DNA from: Colletes latitarsis
Taxonomy: Eukaryota > Arthropoda > Insecta > Hymenoptera > Colletidae
Direction: 5' to 3'
NCBI RefSeq assembly: GCF_051014445.1
Contig: NW_027488369.1
Span: forward strand, 18,308,001 to 18,372,000
Length of the DNA: 64,000 bases
Numbering within the stretch: position 1 is the first letter of the stretch; every line of letters begins with the position of its first letter. Shown here piece by piece: positions 13,441-26,999 of this stretch. A program made the translations under genes and the position numbers. Below the pieces are notes generated by a model. The model was given only the letters and a program-made list of their open reading frames with translations, searched no databases and was not told the origin of the DNA.

Positions 13441-13473
13441 AGCGGCGGGACGGGGCCACTCCATCCCGCCGCT
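13441..13473 (-). other. 3' UTR stem-loop 3, truncated copy
   Basis: Perfect 10-bp inverted repeat: agcggcggga at 13441-13450 and tcccgccgct at 13464-13473, with a 13-nt loop. The full-length copy has one mismatch in the first arm (41867-41876), so this copy keeps the better-paired version. Confidence 0.65.
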
Positions 13474-13584
13474 ATCCGTCCCGGGGCCGCGTTTAGTGGC
13501 GGCTGCGAGCCCCAACTCGCAACCGCCCGCGACCCCGTTTCCACCCCTCGGCGGCCGGGCGTTCATGGCCGCACCAGACCGCCG

Positions 13585-13598
13585 ATGCCAGACCTAAC
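13585..13598. repeat. Target-site duplication, right copy (truncated element)
   Basis: Second copy of atgccagacctaac, followed by the uninterrupted monomer sequence ttgcgttatcc. Unoccupied relatives of this target, with the same 'tatgccagacc' variant, are visible at about 13936-13960, 14464-14486, 25556-25575 and 26084-26103. Confidence 0.9.
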
Positions 13599-13869
13599 TT
13601 GCGTTATCCTCAAAAATATTGATCGAAACCTGGTTTAATCGACTGTTTCAGTGTGGTACCACATTACTATGTGATCCAAACCAGAAAATAACCCAGGATC
13701 TGTTCAACGAGTATGTGAAGTGTGCGAAAGTATGAGTCTGATGAGGGCAAATCCCATACCTATCCCAGACCTAACATGCGTTATCCTCTAAAATATTGAT
13801 CCAAACCAGGTTTAATGGACTGTTTCAGTGTGGTACCACACTACTACGTGATACAAACCAGCAAAAACC

Positions 13870-15380
13870 CAGGATCTGTTCAACAAGTATGTGAAAAACG
13901 CGAAAGTATGAGTCTGATGAGGGCGAATCCCAGACCTATGCCAGACCTAACTTGCGTTGTCCTCTAAAATATTTATCAAGACCAGGTTTAATTGAATGTT
14001 TCAGTGTGGTACCACATTACTACGTGATCAAAACCAGAAAAAACCCAAGATCCGTTCAACAAGTATGTGAAGAATGCGAAAGTATGAGTCTGATCAGTGA
14101 AAATCTCAGGCCTTACCTAGACCTAACTTGCGTTGACCTCTAAAATATTGATCGAAACTAGGTTTAATTGACTGTTTCAGTGTTGTACTTCATTACTACG
14201 TGATGCAATCCAGAAAAAGCCCAAGATCTAGCCATCAAGTATGAGAAATATGCGAAAGAGTGAGCCTGATGGGAGCAAATCCCTGACCTAACCTAGACCT
14301 ACAATGAATTATTCTCTAAAATATTGATCAAAACCAGGTTTAATTGACTGTTTCAGTGTGGTACCACACTACTACGTGATACAAACCAGCAAAAACCCAG
14401 GATCTGTTCAACAAGTATGTGAAAAACGCGAAAGTATGAGTCTGATGAGGGCGAATCCCAGACCTATGCCAGACCTAACTTGCGTTGTCCTCTAAAATAT
14501 TTATCAAGACCAGGTTTAATTGAATGTTTCAGTGTGGTACCACATTACTACGTGATCAAAACCAGAAAAAACCCAGGATCCGTTCAACAAGTATGTGAAG
14601 AATGCGAAAGTATGAGTCTGATCAGTGAAAATCTCAGGCCTTACCTAGACCTAACATGCGTTGTCCTCTAAAATATTAATGGAAACCAGGTTTCAATGAC
14701 TGTTTCAGTGTGGTACTACATTTCTACGTGATGCAATCCAGAAATAGCCCAGGATCTAGCCATCAAGTATGAGAAATATGCGAAAGAATGAGCCTGATGA
14801 GAGCAAATCCCAGACCTAACCTAGACCTAACATGCGTTATCCTCTAAAATATTGAGCGAAACCAGGTTTAATGGACTGTTTCAGTGTGGTACCACACTAC
14901 TTCGTGATCCAAACCAGAGAAAGCCCAGGATCTGTTCAAGAAGTATGTGAAAAACGCTATACTGTGAGCCTGATGAGGGCAAATCCTAGACCTAACCCAG
15001 ACCTAACATGCGTTATCCTCTAAAATATTTATCAAGATCAGGTTTAATTGATTGTTTCAGTGTGGTCCCACATTACTACGTGATCCAAACCAGAAAAAAC
15101 CAAGTATCTGTTCAACATGTATGAGAAATATGCGAAAGAATGAGCCTGATGTAAGCAAATCCCAGACCTAACCTAGACCTAACATGAATTATTCTCTAAA
15201 ATATTGATCGAAACCAGGTTTACTTGACTGCTTCAGTGTGGTCCCACATTACTACGTGATCCAAACCAGAAAAAACCCAGGATCTGTTCAGCAAGTATGT
15301 GAAGAATGCGAAAGTATGAGTCTGATGAGGGAAAATCCCAGGCCTAACCTAGACCTAACATGCGCTATCCTCTAAAATAT
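13870..15380. repeat. Duplicated B segment, copy 1 (partner at 25489-26999)
   Basis: About 1.5 kb repeated at a constant offset of 11619 bp with few differences. It includes two monomers with the 'tatgccagacctaacttgcg' target-site variant. The main departure is a 44-bp subfamily-A patch in the partner at 25974-26017. Similarity ends after 'tgcgctatcctctaaaatat'. Confidence 0.8.
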
Positions 15381-16619
15381 TGATGGAAACCAGGTTTAAT
15401 TGACTGTTTCAGTGTTGTACTTCATTACTACGTGATGCAATCCAGAAAAAGCCCAGGATCTGTTCTACATGTATGAAAAATATGCGAAAGAATGAGCCTG
15501 ATGAGAGCAAATCCCAGACCTAACCTAGACCTAACATGAATTATTCTCTAAAATATTGATCGAAACCAGGTTTAATTGACTGTTTCAGTGTGGTACCACA
15601 TTACTACGTGATCCAATCCAGAAATAGCCCAGGATCTAGCCATGAAGTATGAGAAATATGCGAAAGCATGAGCCTGATGAGGGCAAATCCTAGACCTAAC
15701 CCAGACCTAACATGCGTTATTCTGTAAAATATTGATGGAAACCAGGTTTAATTGACTGTTTCAGTGTTGTACTTCATTACTACGTGATCCAAAACAGAAA
15801 AAACCCAGGATCTGTTCGACATGTATGAAAAATATGCGAAAGAATGAGCCTGATGAGAGCAAATCCCAGACCTAACCTAGACCTAACATGAATTATTCTC
15901 TAAAATATTGATCGAAACCAGGTTTAACTGACTGTTTCAGTGTGGTACCACATTACTACGTGATCCAATCCAGAAATAGCCCAGGATCTAGCCATGAAGT
16001 ATGAGAAATATGCGAAAGTATGAGCCTGATGAGGGCAAATCCTAGACCTAACCCTGACCTAACATGCGTTATTCTGTAAAATTTTTATCAAGACCAGGTT
16101 TAATTGAATGTTTCATTGTGGTACCTCATTACTACGTGATCAAAACCAGAAAAAACCCAGGATCCGTTCAACAAGTATGTGAAGAATGCGAAAGTATGAG
16201 TCTGATGAGGTCAAATCCCAGGCCTAACCTAGACCTAGCATGAATTATTCTCTAAAATATTGATCGAAACCAGGTTTAATTGACTGTTTCAGTGTGGTCC
16301 CACATTACTACGTGATCCAAATCAGAAAAAACCCAGGATCTGTTCAACAAGTATGTGAAAAACGCTAAACTGTGAGCCTGATGAGGGCAAATCTTAGACC
16401 TAACCCAGACCTAAGATGCGTTATCCTCAAAAATATTTACCCAGACCAGGTTTCATTGAATGTTTCAGTGTGGTACCACTTTACTACGTGATCCAATCCA
16501 GAAATAGCCCATGATCTAGCCATGAAGTATGAGAAATATGCGAAAGTATGAGCCTGATGAGGGCAAATCCCAGACCTATCCCAGACCTAACTTGCGTTGT
16601 CCTCTAAGAGATTGATGGA

Positions 16620-19565
16620 AACCAGGTTTAATTGACTGTTTCAGTGTTGTACTTCATTACTACGTGATGCAATCCAGAAAAAGCCCAAGATCTAGCCATC
16701 AAGTATGAGAAATATGCGAAAGAGTGAGCCTGATGGGAGCAAATCCCTGACCTAACCTAGACCTACAATGAATTATTCTCTAAAATATTGATCAAAACCA
16801 GGTTTAATTGACTGTTTCAGTGTGGTACCACATTACTACGTGATCCAATCCATAAATAGCCCAGGATCTAGCCATGTAGTATGGGAAATATGCGAAAGTA
16901 TGAGCCTGATGAGGGCAAATCCTAGACCTAACCCAGACCTAACATGCGTTATTCTCTAAAATATTTATCAAGACCAGGTTTAATTGAATGTTTCAGTGTG
17001 GTACCACACTACTACGTGATCAAAACCAGAAAAAACCCAGGATCCGTTCAACAAGTATGTGAAGAATGCGAAAGTATGAGTCTGATCAGTGAAAATCTCA
17101 GGCCTTACCTAGACCTAACATGCGTTGTCCTCTAAAATATTGATGGAAACCAGGTTTCAATGACTGTTTCAGTGTGGTACTACATTACTACGTGATGCAA
17201 TCCAGAAATAGCCCAGGATCTAGCCATCAAGTATGAGAAATATGCGAAAGAATGAGCCTGATGAGAGCAAATCCCAGACCTAACCTAGACCTAACATGCG
17301 TTATCCTCTAAAATATTGAGCGAAACCAGGTTTAATGGACTGTTTCAGTGTGGTACCACACTACTTCGTGATCCAAACCAGAGAAAGCCCAGGATCTGTT
17401 CAAGAAGTATGTGAAAAACGCTAAACTGTGAGCCTGATGAGGGCAAATCCTAGACCTAACCCAGACCTAACATGCGTTATCCTCTAAAATATTTATCAAG
17501 ATCAGGTTTAATTGATTGTTTCAGTGTGGTCCCACATTACTACGTGATCCAAACCAGAAAAAACCCAGGATCCGTTCAGCAAGTATGTGAAGAATGCGAA
17601 AGTATGAGTCTGATGAGGGAAAATCCCAGGCCTAACCTAGACCTAACATGCGCTATCCTCTAAAATATTGATCGAAACCAGGTTTAGTCGACTGTTTCAG
17701 TGTGGTCCCACATTACTACGTGATCCAAACCAGAAAAAACCCAGGAGCCGTTCAACAAGTATGTGAAGAATGCGAAAGTATGAGTCTGATGAGGTCAAAT
17801 CCCAGACCTATCCCAGACTTAACTTGCGTTATCCTCTAAAATATTGATCGAAACCAGGTTTAATCGACTGTTTCAGCGTGGTACCACATTACTACGTGAT
17901 ACAATCCAGAAACAGCCCAGGATCTAGCCATGAAGTATGAGAAATATGCGAAAGTATGAGCCTGATTAGGGCAAATCCTAGACCTAACCCAAACCTAACA
18001 TGCGTTATCCTCTAAAATATTTATCAAGACCAGGTTTAATTGAATGTTGCAGTGTGGTGCCACATTACTACGTTAACCAAACCAGAAAAAACCCTGGATC
18101 CGTTCAACAAGTATGTTAAAACTGCGACAGTATGACCCTGATGAGGGCAAATCCCAGGCCTAACCTAGACCTAACATGCGTTGTCCTCTAAAATATTGAT
18201 GGAAACCAGGTTTAATTGACTGTTTCAGTGTTGTACTTCATTACTACGTGATGCAATCCAGAAAAAGCCCAGGATCTGTTCTACATGTATGAAAAATATG
18301 CGAAAGAATGAGCCTGATGAGAGCAAATACCAGACCTAACCTAGACCTAACATGAATTATTCTCTAAAATATTGATCGAAACCAGGTTTAATTGACTGTT
18401 TCAGTGTGGTACCACATTACTACGTGATCCAATCCAGAAATAGCCCAGGATCTAGCCATGAAGTATGAGAAATATGCGAAAGCATGAGCCTGATGAGGGC
18501 AAATCCTAGACCTAACCCAGACCTAACATGCGTTATTCTGTAAAATATTGATGGAAACCAGGTTTAATTGACTGTTTCAGTGTTGTACTTCATTACTACG
18601 TGATCCAAAACAGAAAAAACCCAGGATCTGTTCTACATGTATGAAAAATATGCGAAAGAATGAGCCTGATGAGTGCAAATCCCAGACCTAACCTAGACCT
18701 AACATGAATTATTCTCTAAAATATTGATCGAAACCAGGTTTAATTGACTGTTTCAGTGTGGTACCACATTACTACGTGATCCAATCCAGAAATAGCCCAG
18801 GATCTAGCCATGAAGTATGAGAAATATGCGAAAGTATGAGCCTGACGAAGGCAAATCCTAGACCTAACCCTGACCTAACATGCGTGATTCTGTAAAATTT
18901 TTATCAAGACCAGGTTTAATTGAATGTTTCATTGTGGTACCTCATTACTACGTGATCAAAACCAGAAAAAACCCAGGATCCGTTCAACAAGTATGTGAAG
19001 AATGCGAAAGTATGAGTCTGATGAGGTCAAATCCCAGGCCTAACCTAGACCTAGCATGAATTATTCTCTAAAATATTGATCGAAACCAGGTTTAATTGAC
19101 TGTTTCAGTGTGGTCCCACATTACTACGTGATCCAACCCAGAAAAAACCCAGGATCTGTTCAACAAGTATGTGAAAAACGCTAAACTGTGAGCCTGATGA
19201 GGGCAAATCTTAGACCTAACCCAGACCTAAGATGCGTTATCCTCTAAAATATTTACCCAGACCAGGTTTCATTGAATGTTTCAGTGTGGTACCACTTTAC
19301 TACGTGATCCAATCCAGAAATAGCCCATGATCTAGCCATGAAGTATGAGAAATATGCGAAAGTATGAGCCTGATGAGGGCAAATCCCAGACCTATCCCAG
19401 ACCTAACTTGCGTTGTCCTCTAAGAGATTGATGGCAACCAGGTTTAATTGACTGTTTCAGTGTTGTACTTCATTACTACGTGATCCAAACCCGAAAAAAC
19501 CCAGGATCTAGCCATCAAGTATGAGAAATATGCGGAAGAATGAGCCTGATGAGAGCAAATCCCAG
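16620..19565. repeat. Higher-order satellite module, copy 1
   Basis: About 2.9 kb repeated at 33860-36805 at a constant offset of 17240 bp. Parts recur at 26981-29135 (offset 9331 for 17650-19804), 31483-33470 (offset 14083) and 29805-31400. It contains the marker monomer 'ttaaaactgcgacagtatga' and the 'cctctaagagattgatgg' variant. Repeated shuffling of one module is expected from unequal crossing over in a tandem array. Confidence 0.85.
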
Positions 19566-21390
19566 ACCTAACGTAGACCTAGCATGAATTATTCTCTAAA
19601 ATATTGATCGAAACCAGGTTTAATTGACTGTTTCAGTGTGGTCCCACATTACTACGTGATCCAAACCAGAAAAAACCCAGAATCCGTTCAACAAGTATGT
19701 GAAGAATGCGAAATTATGAGTCTGATGAGGTCAAATCCCAGGTCTAACCTAGACCTAACATGCATTATCCTCAAAAATATTGATCGAAACCTGGTTTAAT
19801 CGACTGTTTCAGTGTGGTACCACATGACTATGTGATCCAAACCAGAAAATAACCCAGGATCTGTTCAACGAGTAAGTGAAGTGTGCGAAAGAATGAGCCT
19901 GATGAGAGCAAATCCCAGACCTAACCTAGACCTTACATGCGTTATCCTCTAAAATATTGAGCGAAACCAGGTTTAATGGACTGTTTCAGTGTGGTACCAC
20001 ACTACTTCGTGATCCAAACCAGAAAAAACCCAGGATCTGTTCAACAAGTATGTGAAAAACGCTAAACTGTGAGCCTGATGGGGGCAAATCTTAGACCTAA
20101 CCCAGACCTAAGATGCGTTATCCTCTAAAATATTTATCCAGACCAGGTTTCATTGGATGTTTCAGTGTGGTACCACTTTACTGCGTGATCCAATCCAGAA
20201 ATAGCCCATGATCTAGCCATGAAGTATGAGAAATATGCGAAAGAATGAGCCTGATGAGAGCAAATCCCAGACCTAACCTAGATCTTACATGCGTTATCCT
20301 CTAAAATATAGAGCGAAACCAGGTTTAATGGACTGTTTCAGTGTGGTACCACACTACTTCGTGATCCAAACCAGAAAAAACCCAGGATCTGTTCAACAAG
20401 TATGTGAAAAACGCTAAACTGTGCGCCTGATGAGAGCAAATGCCAGACCTATCCTAGACCTTACATGCGTTATCCTCAAAAATATTGATCGAAACCTGGT
20501 TTAATCGACTGTTTCAGTGTGGTACCACATTACTACGTGATCCAAACCAGAAAAAACCCAGGATCTAGCCATCAAGTACGAGAAATATGCGAAAGAATGT
20601 GCCTGATGAGAGCAAATCCCAGACCTATCCTAGACCTTACATGCGTTATCCTCTAAAATATTGAGCCAAACCAGGTTTAATGGACTGTTTCAGTGTGGTC
20701 CCACATTACTACGTGATCCAAACCAGAAGTAACCCAGGATCTGTTCTACATGTATGAAAAATATGCGAAAGAATGAGCCTGATGAGAGCTAATCCCAGAC
20801 CTAACCTAGACCTAACATGAATTATTCTCTAAAATATTGATCGAAACCAGGTTTAATTGACTGTTTCAGTGTGGTCCCACATTACTACGTGATCCAACCC
20901 AGAAAAAACCCAGGATCTGTTCAACAAGTATGAGAAATATGCGGAAGAATGAGCCTGATGAGAGCAAATCCCAGACCTAACGTAGACCTAGCATGCATTA
21001 TCCTCAAAAATATTGATGGAAACCAGGTTTCATTGACTGTTTCAGTGTGGTACTACATTACTACGTGATGCAATCCAGAAAAAGCCCAGGATCTAGCCAT
21101 GAAGTATGAGAAATATGCGAAAGTAAGAGCCTGATGAGGGCAAATCCTAGACCTATCCCAGACCTAACTTGCGTTATCCTCTAAAATATTGATCGGAACC
21201 AGGTTTAATTGACTGTTTCAGCGTGGTACCACATTACTACGTGTTACAATCCAGAAACAGCCCAGGATTTAGCCATGAAGTATGAGAAATATGCGAAAGT
21301 ATGAGCCTGATGAGGGCAAATCCTAGACCTAACCCAGACCTAACAGGCGTTATCCTCTAAAATATTTATCAAGATCAGGTTTAATTGAAT

Positions 21391-24300
21391 GTTTCGGTGT
21401 GGTACCGCATTACTACGTGATCCAAACCATAAAAAGGCTGGGATCAGGCCAACAAGTAAGCGAAATATGCGAAAGTACGAGCGAGATGAGGGCAAATAGC
21501 AGACCTAAACCAGACAAAATCGGCGTTATCCTCTAAAATATTAATCGGACCCAGGTTTAATTGACTATTTCGGTGTGGTACCACATTTCTACGTGGTCCA
21601 AGCCAGAAAAAGGCGAGGATCTGGCCAAAAACTATTCGAAACGTGCGAAAGTACGTGCCAGATGAGGACAAATCCCAGAACTAACCGAGACATAACCGGC
21701 GTTATCCTCTAAAGTATTAATCGGATCCAGGTTTAATTGACAGTTTCAGTGTGGTACCACTTCACTACGTGGTCCAAGCCAGAAGAAGGCCAGGATGTGG
21801 CCAACAAGTATGCGAAAACTGCGAAAGTACGTGCCAGTTGAGGGCAAATACCAGACCTAACCGAAACATAACCGGCGCTATCCTGTAAAATATTAATCGC
21901 AACCAGGTTTAATAGACTGTTTCGGTGTGGAACCACATTACTACGGGATCCAAACCAGAAAAAACCCAGAATCTGGCCAACAACTATGAGAAAAACGAGA
22001 AAGTATGAGCCAGATGGTTGCAAATACCAGAACTATCCCAGACATACCCAGCGTTATCCACTAAAATATTATTCGCAACCAGGTTTAATTGACTGTTTCG
22101 GTGTGGTACCACATTACTACGTGGTCCAAGCCAGAAAAAGGCCAGGATCTGGCCAACAAGTATGCGAAAAATGCGAAAGTACGAGCCAGGTGAGGGCAAA
22201 TACCATACCTAACCGAGACATTACCGGAATTATCCTCTAAAATATTAATCGCAACCAGATTTAATTGACTGTTTCAGTGTGGTACCGCATTACTACGTGA
22301 TCCAAACCAGAAAGAGGCCAGGATCTGGCCAACAAGTATGCGAAAAACGCGAAAGTACGAGCCAGATGATTGCAAATACCAGAACTCACCCAGACATAAC
22401 CAGCGCTATCCTCTAAAATACTAATCTGAACCAGGGTTAATTGACTGTTTCAGTGTGGTACCACATTACTACGTGATCCAAACCAGAGAAAGGCCAGGAT
22501 CTGGCCAACAAGTATGCGAAAAACGCGAAAGTACGAGCCAGATAAGGACAAATCCCAGACCTACCCGAGACATAACCAGCGTTATCCTCTAAAATATAAA
22601 TCGCAACCAGGTTTAATTGACTGTTTCGGTGTTGTGCCGTATTACTACGTGATCCAAATCAGAAAAAGGCCAGGATCTGGCCACCAAGAATGCGAAAAAT
22701 GCGAAAGTACGAGCCAGATGATTGCAAATACCAGCACTATCCCAGACATAACCAGCGATATCCTCTAAAATACAAATCGGAACCAGCTTCTATTGACTGG
22801 TTCAGTGTGGTACCACACTACTACGTGATCGAAACCAGAAAAAGGCCAGGATCTGGCCAACAAGTATGCGACAAACGCGAAAGTATGAGGCAGATGATTG
22901 CAAATACCAGAACTAACCCAGGCATAACCAGCGTTATCCTCTAAAGTATTAATCGGAACCAGGTTTAATTGACTGTTTCAGTGTGGTACCACTTTACTAC
23001 GTGGTCCAAGCCAGAAGAAGGCCAGGATGTGGCCAACAAGTATGCGAAAAATGCGAAAGTACGAGCCAGATAATGGCAAATACCAGTCCTATCCGAGACA
23101 TAACCGGCGTTATCCTCTAAAATATTAATCGCAACCAGGATAAATTGACTGTTTCGGTGTGGAACCGCATTACTACGGGATCCACAACAGAAAAAACCCA
23201 GGATCTGGCCATCAAGTATGCGAAAAACGCGAATATATGAGCCATATGATTGTAAATACCAGAACTAACCCTGACATAACCAGCGTTATCCTCTAAAATA
23301 CGTATCGGAACATGCTTTTAATGACTGTTTCAGTGTGGTACCACATTACAACCTGATCCAAACCAGAAAAAGCCCAGGGATCGGGCCAACTAGAATGCGA
23401 AAAATGCGAAAGTACGAGCCTGATGAGGGAAACTCCCAGAGCTAACCGAGACGTAACCGGCGTTATCCCCTAAAATATTAATCGCAACCAGGTGTAATTG
23501 ACTGTTTCGGTGTGGTACCGCATTGCTACGATGATCCAAACCAGAAAGAGGCCAGGATCTGGCCAACAAGTATGCGAAAAATGCGAAAGTATGAGCCAGA
23601 TGATTGCAAATACCTGAACTAACCCAGACATAACCAGCGATATCCTCTAAAATATTAATCGCAACCAGGTTTAATTGACTGTTTCGGTGTGGTACTGCAT
23701 TACTACGTGATCCAGACCAGAAAAAGGCCAGGATCTGGCCAACAAGTATGCGCAAAATGCGAAAGTACGAGCCAGTTGAGGGCAAATCCCAGACCAAAAC
23801 GAGACGTAACCGGCGTTATCCCCTAAAATATTAATCGCAACCAGGTTTAATTGACTGTTTCGGTGTGGTACCGCATTACTACGTGATCCAAACCATAAAA
23901 AGGCCAGGATCTGGCCAACAAGTATGCGAAAAATGCGAAAGTATGAGCCAGATGATTGCAAATTCCAGAACTAACCCTGACATAACCAGCGTTATCGTCT
24001 AGAATAAGAATCGGAACATGGTTTTAATGACTGTTTCAGTGTTGTAACACATTACTACCTGATCCAAACCAGAAAAATCCCAGGATCGGGCCAACAAGAA
24101 TGCGAAAAACGCGAAAGTACGAGCCAGATGAGGGAAAATCCCAGACCAAAACGAGACGTAACCGGCGTTATCCCCTAAAATATTAATCGCAACCAGGTTT
24201 AATTGACTGTTTCGGTGTGGTACTGCATTACTACGTGATCCAGACCAGAAAAAGGCCAGGATCTGGCCAACAAGTATGCGAAAAACGCGAAAGTACGAGC

Positions 24301-24830
24301 CAGATGATTGCAAATACCAGAACTAACCCAGGCATAACCAGCGTTATCCTCTAAAATACTAAGCGGAACCAGCTTCTATTGACTGTTTCAGTGTGGTACC
24401 ACATTACTACGTGATCCAAGCCAAAAAAAGGCCAGGATCTGGCCAACAAGTATGCGAAAAACGCGAAAGTACGAGCCAGATGATTGCAAATACCAGAACT
24501 CACCCAGACATAACCAGCGCTATCCTCTAAAATACTAATCTGAACCAGGGTTAATTGACTGTTTCAGTGTGGTACCACATTACTACGTGATCCAAACCAG
24601 AAAAATCCCAGGATCGGGCCAACAAGAATGCGAAAAACGCCAAAGTACGAGCCAGATAAGGACAAATCCCAGACCTACCGGCGACATAACCGGCGTTATC
24701 CTCTAAAATATTAATCGCAACCAGGTTTAATTGACTGTTTCGGTGTGGAACCGCATTACTACGGGATCCACAACAGAAAAAACCCAGGATCTGGTCAACA
24801 AGTATGCGAAAAACGCGAAAGTATGAGCCT
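21391..24830. repeat. Second satellite block of subfamily A
   Basis: A 3.4-kb island of subfamily A monomers (ggccaggatctggcc, caaataccagaac, ttaatcgcaacc) between two B blocks, in the same orientation and phase. The entry is near 21391. The exit lies between about 24796 and 24830, where 'gaaagtatgagcctgatgag' leads into B sequence nearly identical to 12766-12890. Minus-strand frames of up to 135 codons are satellite artefacts. No mobile element ends are present at either boundary, so homologous exchange between arrays explains the island better than transposition. Confidence 0.92.
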
Positions 24831-25488
24831 GATGAGGTCAAATCCCAGACCAATCCCAGACTTAACTTTCGTTATCCTCTAAGATATTGATCGAAACCAG
24901 GTTTAATCGTCTGTTTCAGTGTGGTACCACATTACTACGTGTTCCAAATCAGAAAAAACCCAGGATCCGTTCAACGAGTATGTGAAGAAGGCGAAAGTAT
25001 GAGTCTGATAAGTGAAAATCTCAAGCCTTACCTAGACCTAACTTGCGTTGTCCTCTAAAATATTGATGGAAATCAGGTTTCATTGACTGTTTCAGTGTGG
25101 TACTACATTACTACGTGATGCAATCCAGAAAAAGCCCATGATCTAGCCATCAAGTATGAGAAATATGCGAAAGAATGAGCCTAATGAGAGCAAATCCCAG
25201 ACCTAACCTAGACCTAACATGCGTTATGCTCTAAAATATTGAGCGAAACCAGGTTTAATGGACTGTTTCAGTGTGGTACCACACTACTTCGTGATCCAAA
25301 CCAGAAAAAACCCAGGATCTGTTCAACAAGTATGTGAAAAACTCGAAACTGTGAGCCTGATGAGGGCAAATCTTAGACCTAACCTTGACCTAACATGCGT
25401 TATCCTCTAAAATATTGAGCGAAACCAGGTTTGATGGACTGTTTCAGTGTGGTACCACACTACTACGGGATCCAAACCAGAAAAAACC

Positions 25489-26999
25489 CAGGATCTGTTC
25501 AACAAGTATGTGAAAAACGCGAAAGTATGAGTCTGATGAGGGCGAATCCCAGACCTATGCCAGACCTAACTTGCGTTGTCCTCTAAAATATTTATCAAGA
25601 CCAGGTTTAATTGAATGTTTCAGTGTGGTACCACATTACTACGTGATCAAAACCAGAAAAAACCCAAGATCCGTTCAACAAGTATGTGAAGAATGCGAAA
25701 GTATGAGTCTGATCAGTGAAAATCTCAGGCCTTACCAAGACCTAACTTGCGTTGTCCTCTAAAATATTGATCGAAACTAGGTTTAATTGACTGTTTCAGT
25801 GTTGTACTTCATTACTACGTGATGCAATCCAGAAAAAGCCCAAGATCTAGCCATCAAGTATGAGAAATATGCGAAAGAGTGAGCCTGATGGGAGCAAATC
25901 CCTGACCTAACCTAGACCTACAATGAATTATTCTCTAAAATATTGATCAAAACCAGGTTTAATTGACTGTTTCGGTGTGGTACCACATTACTACGTGGTC
26001 CAAGCCAGAAAAAGGCCAGGATCTGTTCAACAAGTATGTGAAAAACGCGAAAGTATGAGACTGATGAGGGCGAATCCCAGACCTATGCCAGACCTAACTT
26101 GCGTTGTCCTCTAAAATATTTATCAAGACCAGGTTTAATTGAATGTTTCAGTGTGGTACCACATTACTACGTGATCAAAACCAGAAAAAACCCAGGATCC
26201 GTTCAACAAGTATGTGAAGAATGCGAAAGTATGAGTCTGATCAGTGAAAACCTCAGGCCTTACCTAGACCTAACATGCGTTGTCCTCTAAAATATTGATG
26301 GAAACCAGGTTTCAATGACTGTTTCAGTGTGGTACTACATTACTACGTGATGCAATCCAGAAATAGCCCACGATCTAGCCATCAAGTATGAGAAATATGC
26401 GAAAGAATGAGCCTGATGAGAGCAAATCCCAGACCTAACCTAGACCTAACATGCGTTATCCTCTAAAATATTGAGTGAAACCAGGTTTAATGGACTGTTT
26501 CAGTGTGGTACCACACTACTTCGTGATCCAAACCAGAGAAAGCCCAGGATCTGTTCAAGAAGTATGTGAAAAACGCTATACTGTGAGCCTGATGAGGGCA
26601 AATCCTAGACCTAACCCAGACCTAACATGCGTTATCCTCTAAAATATTTATCAAGATCAGGTTTAATTGATTGCTTCAGTGTGGTCCCACATTACTACGT
26701 GATCCAAACCAGAAAAAACCCAGTATCTGTTCAACATGTATGAGAAATATGCGAAAGGATGGGCCTGATGTAAGCAAATCCCAGACCTAACCTAGACCTA
26801 ACATGAATTATTCTCTAAAATATTGATCGAAACCAGGTTTACTTGACTGCTTCAGTGTGGTCCCACATTACTACGTGATCCAAACCAGAAAAAACCCAGG
26901 ATCCGTTCAGCAAGTATATGAAGAATGCGAAAGTATGAGTCTGATGAGGGAAAATACCAGGCCTAACCTAGACCTAACATGCGCTATCCTCTAAAATAT
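25489..26999. repeat. Duplicated B segment, copy 2
   Basis: Partner of 13870-15380 at offset 11619. Both contain the paired 63-codon artefact frames 528 bp apart. After about 26990 the sequence switches to match 17660 onward instead (offset 9331), which marks a recombination junction. Confidence 0.8.
25974..26017. repeat. Subfamily A patch inside a B monomer
   Basis: Between ordinary B bases on both sides, this short stretch carries subfamily A bases: 'ttcggtgtgg', 'acgtggtccaagccag' and 'aaaaaggccagg'. It is identical to 22100-22143 in the second A block. The duplicate monomer at offset -11619 (about 14355-14398) has B-type bases. The monomer length is unchanged, as expected of gene conversion. 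Confidence 0.75.

Larger units (their letters stand above)
13162..13584 (-). mobile_element. 5'-truncated R1-clade retrotransposon copy (3' UTR fragment)
   Basis: On the minus strand this is a 401-bp fragment ending in a poly(A) tail, seen as 22 T at 13162-13183. It aligns with 41611-42010 of the full-length element, with about seven substitutions and one junction base by my manual count, roughly 98% identical. It is truncated within the 3' UTR, so it has no coding capacity. 5' truncation with a tail and a target-site duplication is the usual product of incomplete target-primed reverse transcription. Removing 13162-13598 leaves exactly 176 bp between flanking CAGTGTGG landmarks (13036 and 13649), so the site was an intact monomer. 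Open frames across this fragment are not genes. Confidence 0.95.
13585..21390. repeat. Satellite array, subfamily B
   Basis: Continuation of the B array in the same phase. Variants include a 'gtgttgtacttcatt' form, a 'catgaattattctc' form, and a marker monomer with 'ttaaaactgcgacagtatga' at 18116. Three-monomer (528-bp) repeats of one pattern are visible at 13952/14480 and 16944/17472. The block ends between 21391 and 21396, where 'gaatgtttcggtgtggtacc' introduces subfamily A bases. No gene or other element is seen. Confidence 0.93.

Noticed and set aside
12986..13566. Open frames crossing the truncated retrotransposon fragment
   Set aside because: One fuses satellite, a poly(T)-encoded Phe run and UTR sequence; the other lies in 3' UTR. 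Neither is a gene.
21391..24830. The A island as a mobile element insertion
   Set aside because: No terminal repeats, tail or target-site duplication at either end. It consists of ordinary monomers in phase.
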